DNA of 64,000 nucleotides from Paenibacillus xylanilyticus (GTDB lineage: Bacteria; Bacillota; Bacilli; Paenibacillales; Paenibacillaceae), in assembly GCF_009664365.1 (NCBI RefSeq), contig NZ_CP044310.1, positions 1,375,001 through 1,439,000 on the forward strand. Reading direction: 5' to 3'. The notes under the pieces were generated by a model. It was not told the origin of the DNA. It ran no database searches and worked only from the letters and a program-made list of their open reading frames with translations. Each line of letters opens with the position of its first letter. Positions within the stretch are counted from its first letter, which is position 1. This document shows positions 36,059 to 45,209 of the stretch, in pieces. The position numbers and the translations under genes are program-made.

Positions 36059-36090
36059 GGCGCAACGCTAGTGCCAGAAAAGCGTGCGCC
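36059..36090 (+). other. Hairpin between methyltransferase and ATPase genes
   Basis: GGCGCAACGC (36059-36068) pairs with GCGTGCGCC (36082-36090) with a single bulged A and a 13-base loop, without a T run. It is a GC-rich island in the 341-base AT-rich gap, which holds no other gene. It may be a structured RNA, an mRNA processing site or a boundary relic; no terminator tail follows. Confidence 0.35.
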
Positions 36091-36297
36091 TTAGTGCTAA
36101 CTAGGTTATTTATTAGTTATACAGCAATGTTGCTCTCATTAAATTTATTTCTGTTACATAAAGATAATTTAATTAAAATTAGAAATAATTTCCTGGAATT
36201 TGTAATAGTATGTTGTCAATTGATTTTCTAGAGAAGTATTCGCAAATTAGTATTTATACTTTAATTTAAGAAAGTGAGTAAAAGGGAGTGTTCATAC

Positions 36298-38109
36298 ATG
36301 GAGATATTTGATACAGATGATATAAGTCTAATTGAAAAAAACATAAAGGCATTCGAAGGAGGGGCCTTTAAAAATTTTATAAAGTACATAAAATTTCCTT
36401 TCTTTAAAAATCTGGAGCAAGATACTGAAATAAACTTCTCTTTCCCTCTAACAGTGTTTGTGGGCGAAAATGGGGCAGGGAAAAGTTCATTGCTGCAAGC
36501 ATTATATGGTGCGCCAAAAGGTAAGTCTCCGGGAGAATTCTGGTTTTCAACAAGTGTTGATCCAATTGAGGAATTTGGAGAGAACCGTCACTGTTTTTTT
36601 TATGGTTTCTACGATGGTAATGAACTAAAAGAAGTGCTAAAAACTAGAGCGAAAAGAAAAAAGAATCCTGATTACTGGGAAACGAGCAGACCTATTAAGC
36701 GGTACAACATGAAAGTAATAGATAGATATGGACCTATTGAAAAGGAAGTGCTGTATCTAGATTTTCGATCAGAACTAAGTGCGTTTGACCAATTTTTTTA
36801 TTTTGGAGAATTAAAAGAATATTTAGCCTCAAAAACCAAACAAGACTATTTAAGAAATCAATCAGCTATGCTTAAAAGGGTTTTTGATGAAAATAAAATC
36901 TACACATCCGGTGCAAAAGAACAAAACAAGGGAATTGTTAATTTAACAAAAACTGAATTAAATTTGATCTCCTATATATTAGGGAGAAAATATAATTCTG
37001 GAAGAATCGCAAGACACAAGTTATTTGGAAATTGGGGAACATCTGTTGTACTTGAAAGAGAAGGATTTAAATATTCAGAAGCTCACGCAGGCAGTGGTGA
37101 AATAGCTATTGTTAAATTAGTTCATGAATTACTTAAAGCTCCAAATGGAAGTTTGATATTACTAGATGAACCAGAAGTTTCACTCCATCCTGGAGCACAG
37201 AAAAGATTAAAAATTTTACTTCTAAAATTATCTTTAGAGAAGAAACATCAAATCGTTATTTCTACCCATTCTTCAAACTTTGTCGAGAACTTACCAAAAG
37301 AAGCAATCAAATTGTTCTATCAACAAGTCAGTAATAACAAAATAAAGGTGCAGGATGAGTGCTGGTATAATGAAGCATTTTATAGACTTGGTGATACGTA
37401 CTCGTTAAGTTATCGTATTCAAGTTGAAGATCGACTTGCGCAAAAGTTAGTTCAGAAAGTGATAGATCATATAGGTAGAGATAAATTTAGAAATTTGGAT
37501 GTTTTTTTTGCACCTGGTGGCGCTAGTGTTATAAAAAATAGTTATATTAAGTTATACTCTAGTGAGTTTCCGAATCAACATTTTGTCATTTTTGATGGTG
37601 ATCAAAAACCGAATTTGGCCGTAAAGAGGGTAGCAAATCTCACTTTGCATGAAGCAGAAAGTACTGAGTTTTTAAGTAAAATGATAGAAGGTTTTGCAGG
37701 AGGGAAAGTCTCTTTTGAGGTTGATGGTAATTCAATGACCGGGGGCAGAACAGATCAGTTAGTAGATCTCCAAAAGAAATATATAAACTTTTATAACAAT
37801 AATGTTTTTTACCTTCCATTAAACATACCAGATGAAATTATTTGGGATGAAAACCACATCTCACATCTTATTAAGGATAAAACAGTTTGGAAGAGTTCAA
37901 TTAAAGGAAAAAATGCTAAACAAAAAATTTATGAAACATCAAATCATATTTTTGGGAACTCTTCAAACGTTAATGCTCTTGAGGACCTGTTAATAAATAA
38001 TTGGATTGACAAAGAATCGAAAGAAAGGCAAGAAATAATTAATATTTTATTTAAAATTCTGGATGAAATAAACAAAATTAACGTCAGTGTTCCTGTTATA
38101 AATCAATAA
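36298..38109 (+). CDS. AAA/ABC-type ATPase with C-terminal TOPRIM-like region (OLD-like), candidate defence effector
   Basis: A 603-residue protein I place with OLD-like ATPases. Walker A is GENGAGKSS (about 56-64), an ABC-type signature AGSGEIA lies near 264, Walker B is LILLDEPEVSLHP (about 286), and the His-loop is STHSSNF (about 322). A TOPRIM-like region follows: Glu in QVEDRLAQ (about 377), APGGAS (about 405) and IFDGDQK (about 432), the order seen in OLD nucleases. GTG at 36274 is in frame, but AAAGGGAG fits the ATG at 36298. Base composition is AT-rich like the methyltransferase 340 bases upstream on the same strand. Nuclease activity and a joint role in defence are inference. Confidence 0.78.
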   Translation: MEIFDTDDISLIEKNIKAFEGGAFKNFIKYIKFPFFKNLEQDTEINFSFPLTVFVGENGAGKSSLLQALYGAPKGKSPGEFWFSTSVDPIEEFGENRHCFFYGFYDGNELKEVLKTRAKRKKNPDYWETSRPIKRYNMKVIDRYGPIEKEVLYLDFRSELSAFDQFFYFGELKEYLASKTKQDYLRNQSAMLKRVFDENKIYTSGAKEQNKGIVNLTKTELNLISYILGRKYNSGRIARHKLFGNWGTSVVLEREGFKYSEAHAGSGEIAIVKLVHELLKAPNGSLILLDEPEVSLHPGAQKRLKILLLKLSLEKKHQIVISTHSSNFVENLPKEAIKLFYQQVSNNKIKVQDECWYNEAFYRLGDTYSLSYRIQVEDRLAQKLVQKVIDHIGRDKFRNLDVFFAPGGASVIKNSYIKLYSSEFPNQHFVIFDGDQKPNLAVKRVANLTLHEAESTEFLSKMIEGFAGGKVSFEVDGNSMTGGRTDQLVDLQKKYINFYNNNVFYLPLNIPDEIIWDENHISHLIKDKTVWKSSIKGKNAKQKIYETSNHIFGNSSNVNALEDLLINNWIDKESKERQEIINILFKILDEINKINVSVPVINQ

Positions 38110-38289
38110 TAAGATTTAAGCAAAGTTTAAATCTGTTCTTGCAAAGCTGTTTCTGTGTGCATATCTCTATGAAATATTTTATATATTAAAAAACTAGATT
38201 ATTCTATGTGCTGTTAAACTAGAATATAGGGAGCAAGAATTCATGGTTGCAGTTAACTTAATCTAAAATTTGAACTACCTTTCATCTCA

Positions 38290-38403
38290 ATTTCAGATTC
38301 ATTTAAGGTAATGAAGGTAATATCGATCTTGTAAGCCCCTTCTCGTGTTAAATAGATGTGTGAATGGCCCTATCGGATTGTCCTCCGGTAGGGCACTTTT
38401 TTT
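38290..38403 (+). ncRNA. Repeated structured element with terminator, copy 1
   Basis: A ~110-base stretch almost the same as 41968-42076. It starts TTTCAGATTCATTTAAGGTA; a GAAGG / CCTTC helix can form, then the shared block CTTGTAAGCCCCTTCTCGTG and TTAAATAGATGTGTGA, then a terminator hairpin GCCCTATCGGA / TCCGGTAGGGC with a T run to 38403. It ends 90 bases before an AraC-type gene. The 180 bases before it (38110-38289), after the ATPase stop, show no gene. It could be a small RNA or a leader that terminates early. Confidence 0.55.
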
Positions 38404-38492
38404 CCTGAATTATCCTTGAGATGATATGATAGAGAAAATAGTAGAGTGATTGAAATAGTTAGTTATCCTTAGGTTTTGGAGGGGAGTTATCA

Positions 38493-39380
38493 GTGGACGC
38501 CAGGCTGCACCCGTTGTTCAGGCCAATCCAGATGAATGGGACCGATGTACACACCTATTACATAGAACAACCACCGTCTTACCCGATGACAGCCTATATC
38601 GCTTGCTTCTGGGAATCGGGGACTACTTCTTATACTGGTTATAATCCTTTAGAGAGTGTGCCCGGTAGAGTATTACCTGATGGTTGTACGGATATCCTGA
38701 TAACATATGATGCTGTTCTTCAGCAGCATTCTTTTGCCTACTGTGGCAATTATACAGAGCCGTTTGCCATTCCGGTGAGTGTAGAGATCAACCCGCCTGC
38801 AGACTATACCTTTGGTGTTCGATTTTTCCCCGGTGGGGCACGTCACTTTCACGGTTTGCCACTAGAATCCTTTACGGACAGGCGCGTCCCCTTGGAGGAA
38901 TGTTGGCCAGCTAACATCGACGAGCTTCGCGAACGAATGGCTGGGACCAAGCATTTTGAAGAAAGGGTGCAGGTCATGGAGACGTATTTGTGCCTATTAT
39001 CTGGGGATGGAAGTACATATGAGAAAGATTTGATGAAGAATGCGATGCACCGGATCTTTGTTCATGGTGGGCAGATGAGTGTGAAAGAGCTGGCCAGCTG
39101 TGAGGTTGTCAGTGAGCGGCAGCTGCATCGCAAGTTCGGTGAATGGGTGGGAATCAGCCCCAAACGGTTTAGCGAGGTCGTTCGATTTCACTGTGTTCTG
39201 AGAGATATCCATCAGGGGCATCGTATGGACTGGTCGGCACTGGCTCAGAATCATGGATTCTTCGATCAGGCCCATCTGATTCGGCAATTTCGCAAGTTTT
39301 ATGGAGAAACTCCGCTGACCGCTGCGAGCGAGCATCGCCGCATGTTGTCCGAATTGTACAATAGATCAGGCGAGCTATAG
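38493..39380 (+). CDS. AraC-family transcriptional regulator (DUF6597-type sensor)
   Basis: A 295-residue regulator. The N-terminal ~150 residues (MTAYIACFWESGTTS, RVLPDGCTDILITYD, FGVRFFPGGARHFHG) match the small-molecule sensing part of AraC regulators now called DUF6597. The C-terminal AraC domain has two helix-turn-helix motifs: MSVKELASCEVVSERQLHRKF ... ISPKRFSEVVRFH and MDWSALAQNHGFFDQAHLIRQFRKFYGETP. The start is GTG with GGAGGGGAG upstream. A DinB-type gene follows 44 bases later, possibly its target or operon partner. The ligand is unknown. Confidence 0.88.
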   Translation: MDARLHPLFRPIQMNGTDVHTYYIEQPPSYPMTAYIACFWESGTTSYTGYNPLESVPGRVLPDGCTDILITYDAVLQQHSFAYCGNYTEPFAIPVSVEINPPADYTFGVRFFPGGARHFHGLPLESFTDRRVPLEECWPANIDELRERMAGTKHFEERVQVMETYLCLLSGDGSTYEKDLMKNAMHRIFVHGGQMSVKELASCEVVSERQLHRKFGEWVGISPKRFSEVVRFHCVLRDIHQGHRMDWSALAQNHGFFDQAHLIRQFRKFYGETPLTAASEHRRMLSELYNRSGEL

Positions 39381-39424
39381 TCTATACTGGACATGTGAGA
39401 TTTTAAAATAAAGGGGATTAACCT

Positions 39425-39913
39425 ATGAATGGAACAATGCAAATTCGGGATCATTTGTTGGATGAGTTGGAGACAGGCGTAAGGACCGGAGCTTCTCTGA
39501 TTCGCCTAATTCGTCCGAAAGACTGGGCTTATCGCCCTCAGGAAAACATGCGTTCACTGGTGGAGCTGGTTCACCACTGGATTCAGATTACGGCATCTGA
39601 CCTTGCCATCATGCAGGAGAAAAGTGAAGCGGAAGTTGGAACAATAGAGAATAGTCTATCTGGTATCGAGGATATTGAACAGCTTGAAGCGGTCCTGTGG
39701 CGCAATTTTGAAACATACAAAGCGTACATCGTATCACTGAGTGAAGAGGACCTGTTGAATCGGTCTACCACTGCCTTTTATATGGAGCATGGACATGTAC
39801 AGGTGAAATGGCAAATTGAGACGGTAACCCATGTGTTCCATCATCGTTCCCAGTTGTACAACTATCTCAAGCAACAAGGACATGAGTTAAACTTTTTCAT
39901 GTTATATGCATAA
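39425..39913 (+). CDS. DinB-family protein
   Basis: A 162-residue four-helix bundle of the DinB/YfiT superfamily, which includes metal-dependent thiol-S-transferases and many uncharacterised proteins induced by stress. Histidines in LVELVHHWIQ (near 44), and VTHVFHHRSQLYNYL (near 138-144) are at the usual metal positions. GGGGATTAACCT precedes the ATG. It follows the AraC-type gene by 44 bases on the same strand and is closed by a terminator. The substrate is unknown. Confidence 0.82.
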   Translation: MNGTMQIRDHLLDELETGVRTGASLIRLIRPKDWAYRPQENMRSLVELVHHWIQITASDLAIMQEKSEAEVGTIENSLSGIEDIEQLEAVLWRNFETYKAYIVSLSEEDLLNRSTTAFYMEHGHVQVKWQIETVTHVFHHRSQLYNYLKQQGHELNFFMLYA

Positions 39914-39920
39914 TCATGAG

Positions 39921-39968
39921 GCCCTGAAGGCGGACACATCTTGTGTCGATCCCTTTGGGGCTTTTTTT
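39921..39968 (+). terminator. Terminator after dinB-like gene
   Basis: An extended hairpin with a central GACACA/TGTGTC helix and outer GGCCC...GGGGC pairing, followed by TTTTTTT. Confidence 0.75.
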
Positions 39969-40036
39969 GTGTTAGTAGCCTATATAAACTATGAATTCTA
40001 TCAAAATGGACGTAGTTCCACGGTCAATTTACCGTT

Positions 40037-40063
40037 ACAATGCTAGATTTCAAACATAGAATA
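40037..40063 (+). promoter_or_regulatory. Candidate sigma-K promoter
   Basis: AC at 40037-40038, a 16-base spacer and CATAGAATA at 40055-40063, matching the late mother-cell sigma-K pattern AC-N16-CATANNNTA. It stands 30 bases before the gene at 40093. Confidence 0.4.
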
Positions 40064-40092
40064 CCGTATCAAAGCAAAAGGAGGTGATTTCA

Positions 40093-40380
40093 ATGGCCAT
40101 CCTTTTACCACAACAGTTTTACAACTTGGCTGCTGGCGTAGGGAAATCGTATTACGAAAATCTGTTTGGAGGTACTAATGCCAGCATCACGGTGAACAAC
40201 TTTGGACCTGCTCCGGTAGATCTGGTTGTAACTCGTGTCGATGCACCCGTGATCACGTATTCGATTCCTGCAGGTAACAGCCTCACGTTGTCGGTTCATT
40301 TGCTGCTCGTTGCTGCCTTGTTAACTACGGTTGCAGGTGCTTCGACTGGTACGATCCAAATCGCAACATCTGATTTCTAA
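40093..40380 (+). CDS. Small beta-rich protein, possible spore-surface component
   Basis: A 95-residue protein I do not recognise. No signal peptide, no charge clusters; the pattern ASITVNNFGPAPVDLVVTRV, then SIPAGNSLTLSV and TGTIQIATSDF suggests a single all-beta domain, reminiscent of the small jelly-roll proteins that build Bacillus endospore appendages (DUF3992/Ena), although the cysteines of those are absent. The ribosome site AAAGGAGGTGA is a perfect match, implying high expression, and the ATG at 40093 fits it. A sigma-K-like promoter is immediately upstream. The spore link is inference. Confidence 0.55.
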   Translation: MAILLPQQFYNLAAGVGKSYYENLFGGTNASITVNNFGPAPVDLVVTRVDAPVITYSIPAGNSLTLSVHLLLVAALLTTVAGASTGTIQIATSDF

Positions 40381-40400
40381 TGAACGCAGCATGCTTTGAT

Positions 40401-40437
40401 AAGCCCTTGTCGGACAAGATGTCGACAGGGGCTTTTC
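40401..40437 (+). terminator. Terminator after the small beta-rich protein gene
   Basis: AAGCCC and TGTCG pair with CGACA and GGGCTT across an internal mismatch, followed by TTTTCTTATT. Confidence 0.75.
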
Positions 40438-40548
40438 TTATTATTGTATAGAAACATCTGGATTCATAGTGATATTATTATAGCGGGTTTTATAAATTAA
40501 GATGGCATAAGTAATGATTTTCTTATGCGTACGAAGGGAAGGATAAAT

Positions 40549-41238
40549 TTGAGAAAAATCTCCATTCGTGTTCTTGGAGTGGCATTGGGGGTGTCCTTGC
40601 TACTTTCTTCTCAATCGATTCATGCGGATGCTCTAAGGACTACATTAGAGTATGGTAACGGGATCACTTATTTTGGGGAGACCAAAAATGGAAAACCAAA
40701 TGGGTACGGTGTGATGACCTGGGGGAAGAGCAAAACCTATAAAGGAAACTGGGTAGATGGCAAACGTTCGGGAAAGGGTACCTATAAAGTTGTTACACGT
40801 GGTGAAGATAGTCTTACAAACCTTGTATATGATGGGTATTGGTCGAATGATAAAAAAGAGGGGAAGGGAGAACTGCGTATTACAGAAACCTCTTTAACAG
40901 GTGAGATGAGGGAGGATCAAATAAAAACCGGGACGTTTAACAAAGATCAGTGGATCTCAGGATACGATGTTCGACATGGAGAATATGATCCCCCATATTA
41001 TTTTGCTTACAAAGATTCAAAAATGAGTCTCAAAATATTAGGAGAAGCAGGGGATATACTGAATGGTTTAAAGAAAGGGTATTTCTTCTCTTTTACATAT
41101 CAGAAAGGAAAAGTGTTTAGAGACGTTGGTGTTGGAGATGAATATAGCCAAAAGCAGTTCAGTTCTTTTATTAAGAATATTGAAAAAGAAATAAAACCTT
41201 ATATTGATCATTTTGAGAAGCTAGCTATGAAACTATAG
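40549..41238 (+). CDS. Exported MORN-repeat protein
   Basis: A 229-residue protein with a signal peptide (RKISIRVLGVALGVSLLLSSQSIHADA) and three MORN repeats: YFGETKNGKPNGYGVMTW, YKGNWVDGKRSGKGTYKV and YDGYWSNDKKEGKGELRI. The remaining ~120 residues are unrecognised. MORN repeats in bacteria usually mediate lipid or protein contacts. An ATG at 40525 is in frame, but GAAGGGAAGG at 40532-40541 fits the TTG at 40549, which also gives a proper signal peptide. It stands alone between a terminator and a GNAT gene. Confidence 0.8.
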   Translation: MRKISIRVLGVALGVSLLLSSQSIHADALRTTLEYGNGITYFGETKNGKPNGYGVMTWGKSKTYKGNWVDGKRSGKGTYKVVTRGEDSLTNLVYDGYWSNDKKEGKGELRITETSLTGEMREDQIKTGTFNKDQWISGYDVRHGEYDPPYYFAYKDSKMSLKILGEAGDILNGLKKGYFFSFTYQKGKVFRDVGVGDEYSQKQFSSFIKNIEKEIKPYIDHFEKLAMKL

Positions 41239-41362
41239 ATACTATGATACTAGGTGTTTTAATCTACCATATTACATCGTTCTGTTTATGAGGGAAGCTA
41301 TACGAGTAATTTATAGTAGAGTCATTCGTAGAAGCATGCATAGAAGCAGGAGGGGTAGGAAT

Positions 41363-41920
41363 ATGGATCGAACCAATAAAACAGGCGTGAAAAGCAGAGA
41401 AACATTTCTGGAAACGGAACGTCTTCAATTCTCCACCTGGAGCGAGGAGGACCGACCTTTGGCTTCTGCACTCTGGGGAGATCCCGAGGTGACGAAGTGG
41501 GTTAGCAGCAAGGGGTTCATGAGCGAGGATGAGATCGAAGCCAGACTCGCGCAGGAAATGGAACGGCAGCGGGAGATGGAGGTGCAGTACTGGCCGCTTT
41601 TTGATAAGGAAACAGGTGTGTTCGTAGGGTGCTGCGGATTACGTCCTTATGCACCAGAGGAGAAAATCTATGAATTTGGTGTGCATCTGACCAGAGATCA
41701 CTGGGGGAAAGGGTATGCACTCGAAGCAGGGAAGGCCGTTATCCGCTATGCATTTGAGCAATTGGGTGTTCATGCACTCTTCGCAGGACATCATCCAGAG
41801 AATGGCGTATCCAAACGGCTGCTGCAGAAGTTGGGGTTTACTTATAAAAAAGATGAATTCTACGAGCCGACAGGCCAGATGCATCCGTCTTACTTATTGT
41901 CGGAAACAGACATGAAGTAG
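41363..41920 (+). CDS. GNAT-family N-acetyltransferase (RimJ/RimL-like)
   Basis: A 185-residue acetyltransferase of the RimJ/RimL-like branch. The typical start FLETERLQFSTWSEEDRPLA is followed by YEFGVHLTRDHWGKGYALEAGKAVIRYAFEQL, with the acetyl-CoA binding loop WGKGYA, and HPENGVSKRLLQKLGF. AGGAGGGGTAGGA precedes the ATG at 41363; the frame is open to 41288 without a comparable site. The acceptor may be a small molecule, a ribosomal protein or an antibiotic; sequence does not tell. Confidence 0.85.
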   Translation: MDRTNKTGVKSRETFLETERLQFSTWSEEDRPLASALWGDPEVTKWVSSKGFMSEDEIEARLAQEMERQREMEVQYWPLFDKETGVFVGCCGLRPYAPEEKIYEFGVHLTRDHWGKGYALEAGKAVIRYAFEQLGVHALFAGHHPENGVSKRLLQKLGFTYKKDEFYEPTGQMHPSYLLSETDMK

Positions 41921-41967
41921 TTGTACCTAAATGGCGACGTTCCGTTTTTCATTGTTTTTTTATGCGA

Positions 41968-42076
41968 TTTTCAGCTTCTATTAAGGTAGAGGGGGTAAGA
42001 TATTTCTTGTAAACCCCTTCTCGTGTTAGATAGATGTGTGACTAGCCCTGCCGGAATCCGGCAGGGTATTTTTTTG
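41968..42076 (+). ncRNA. Repeated structured element with terminator, copy 2
   Basis: The second copy of the element at 38290. TTTTCAGCTTCTATTAAGGT is followed by a GGGGG / CCCC helix, the shared block CTTGTAAACCCCTTCTCGTG and TTAGATAGATGTGTGA, and a terminator hairpin CCCTGCCGG (42046-42054) / CCGGCAGGG (42058-42066) with a T run. The two hairpins differ in sequence but keep pairing. It lies after a GNAT gene and about 170 bases ahead of rhaD, upstream of the rhaD promoter, so it is not part of the rhaD transcript unless read-through occurs. Confidence 0.55.
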
Positions 42077-42120
42077 TTGTAGTTTTATAATCGATTAAAT
42101 CAAATATAAACAAAAATAAA

Positions 42121-42173
42121 TAAAGATTAAATGTGGTTTTTTATTGACTAGTAAAGATAAACAAAGGTATAAT
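42121..42173 (+). promoter_or_regulatory. rhaD promoter with direct repeats
   Basis: TTGACT (42144-42149), an 18-base spacer and TATAAT (42168-42173). The repeat TAAAGATTAA (42121-42130) recurs as TAAAGATAAA (42152-42161), 31 bases apart, three helical turns, with the second copy inside the spacer. This is a good layout for a repressor site, possibly a DeoR-type rhamnose regulator; the regulator is not in the window. Confidence 0.6.
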
Positions 42174-42243
42174 GAATGTGAAAAAAGGAACTTACTTTGT
42201 ACGTGAATGGTATCGACATTTTCCAAACAAGGAGAGAATGATC

Positions 42244-43104
42244 ATGAACGTGACCCTTAGAAACGAAGCGACGCAAGCACCGGGATGGAATATTCCCTTT
42301 ATCCGTGAGATGGCGGAGATTACGCAGCATATGTGGAAAAATGGTTGGGATGAGCGGAACGGAGGGAATGTCAGTTATCTGCTGGAAGAAGAAGAAGTGG
42401 CAAGATACATTGATGTTCATCAGGTTATAAGGCGGATTAAACCCGCGTTTTCGGTCCATGAACTGGCAGGCAAATATGTGATCGTAACCGCATCGGGCAA
42501 ATATTTCAAAAATGTACTTGCGGATCCGGAGAGCAATCTGGGCTTGCTGCGTGTCTCGAATGATGGAGAAGAACTGGAAGTGCTCTGGGGATTGAAGAAT
42601 GGGGCGAATCCAACGAGTGAGCTGCCAACGCATTTTATGAGCCATATTGAGCGTCTGAAAGTGGACCCGAACCACCGGGTGGTCATGCATAACCATGCGA
42701 CTAACGTGCTGGCGATGACGTTTATCCACGAACTGGATGAAGTGAAATTCACGAAAACCCTATGGCAGATGTGTACAGAATGCGTGGTCGTTTTCCCGGA
42801 CGGCGTTGGCATCATCCCGTGGATGATACCTGGATCGAATGAGATCGGCCGTGAGACGGCGGAGAAAATGAAGGAAGTTCAAGCGGTCATCTGGCCACAG
42901 CACGGGATCTTCGGGACCGGAACAACCATCGATGAGGCCTTCGGTCTCATTGAGACGATTGAGAAAGCAGCTCAGGTTTACATGTTGGTTGCGGGCCATG
43001 AGATTCAGCAGCGAATTACGGATGAACAGCTGACCACGTTGGCCCAGGCCTTCGGGGTTACCCCGCGTGCAGGTATACTGAATTCAACAAAAATTAGCGG
43101 ATAG
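42244..43104 (+). CDS. rhaD: Rhamnulose-1-phosphate aldolase
   Basis: A class II, zinc-dependent aldolase that splits L-rhamnulose 1-phosphate into dihydroxyacetone phosphate and L-lactaldehyde. Blocks agree with RhaD throughout: [47 protein letters not shown] (zinc His pair), [15 protein letters not shown] and [10 protein letters not shown] (third His). The ATG at 42244 is seven bases after AAGGAGAG; the upstream ATG at 42172 overlaps the -10. About 286 residues. No other rhamnose gene is visible on either side, so it is a solitary member of the pathway. Confidence 0.92.
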   Translation: MNVTLRNEATQAPGWNIPFIREMAEITQHMWKNGWDERNGGNVSYLLEEEEVARYIDVHQVIRRIKPAFSVHELAGKYVIVTASGKYFKNVLADPESNLGLLRVSNDGEELEVLWGLKNGANPTSELPTHFMSHIERLKVDPNHRVVMHNHATNVLAMTFIHELDEVKFTKTLWQMCTECVVVFPDGVGIIPWMIPGSNEIGRETAEKMKEVQAVIWPQHGIFGTGTTIDEAFGLIETIEKAAQVYMLVAGHEIQQRITDEQLTTLAQAFGVTPRAGILNSTKISG

Positions 43105-43209
43105 ACCAAAAGAGATTGCGATGCACATGGAAAGGACGGCTCTCAGGAAATACCTAAGAAGCTTCTAATTGAAGAGAAAAGCATTAGGAGAACATCTAAA
43201 TTAATGCAA

Positions 43210-43238
43210 TTGACAACCGTCCTAAATCTTGGTAAAGT
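43210..43238 (+). promoter_or_regulatory. Promoter of the GH1 unit
   Basis: TTGACA at 43210-43215, a 17-base spacer and TAAAGT at 43233-43238, followed after 25 bases by the RAT-like element. Confidence 0.6.
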
Positions 43239-43263
43239 TCTATAAAACCGCATAATGCATTCT

Positions 43264-43342
43264 GGGAATGTTACCGATATGGGCATAACCTGAGCTGGCT
43301 TGTTTACGCTACGTGTGTAGACAGGCTGGTTCGGGTTTTTTT
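43264..43342 (+). promoter_or_regulatory. RAT-like antiterminator and overlapping terminator ahead of the GH1 gene
   Basis: GGGAATGTTACCGATATGGG and CATAACCTGAG (43264-43294) resemble the ribonucleic antiterminators bound by BglG/LicT proteins. Its 3' end overlaps the 5' arm of a 19-bp terminator (43289-43307 with 43317-43335, several G-U pairs) ending in TTTTTTT. Compared with the two other RATs in this locus it is shorter and diverged in the loop. Confidence 0.65.
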
Positions 43343-43352
43343 GTTGCCCTGA

Positions 43353-44843
<1,491 letters not shown>

Positions 44844-44917
44844 GACAATACCTTATTCATTCCGAAGGTTCACCTCGGCTGGTGGATCTTCGGAGTAACA
44901 GGGTTCCTGTGAAAGCG

Positions 44918-44946
44918 TTGACATATCTGTGAGTTCGCGATATACT
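44918..44946 (+). promoter_or_regulatory. Promoter of the licT-like gene
   Basis: TTGACA at 44918-44923, a 17-base spacer and TATACT at 44941-44946; near consensus. Confidence 0.85.
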
Positions 44947-44966
44947 TTACGCAATTATATCGTTTT

Positions 44967-45030
44967 GGGATTGTTACTACATATCATGTAGGCAAAACCT
45001 AAGCATGCAAAATTAGGCGTCGGTTTATTT
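44967..45030 (+). promoter_or_regulatory. RAT antiterminator and overlapping terminator ahead of licT-like gene
   Basis: GGGATTGTTACTACAT and ATGTAGGCAAAACCTAAG form a RAT (44967-45003), with a CTACAT/ATGTAG apical helix. The overlapping terminator uses AAAACCTAA (44994-45002) with TTAGG and GGTTT downstream, then TATTT. The remaining ~180 bases to the gene show weaker hairpins but no gene. Confidence 0.85.
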
Positions 45031-45209
45031 GTCGTTCGTACCGGGTAGTTACGCTCTCAAGGGCGTTAATTGCCTTAGGCAAAAAGCTGTCCGTCTTCCG
45101 AGAATAACGTTTCAGGACGTTTTTCCGTTTTGTACTGCTTCAGGTTTTTTTTGCATCTCCAAAATGCGATAGGTTGTAGTTACGAGTGGATCGTGAATGG
45201 GGGATGGAA

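Noticed and set aside
36000..36300. Phage or integrase attachment sites flanking the methyltransferase/ATPase insert
   Set aside because: No integrase gene, tRNA gene or matching direct repeats were visible at the borders.
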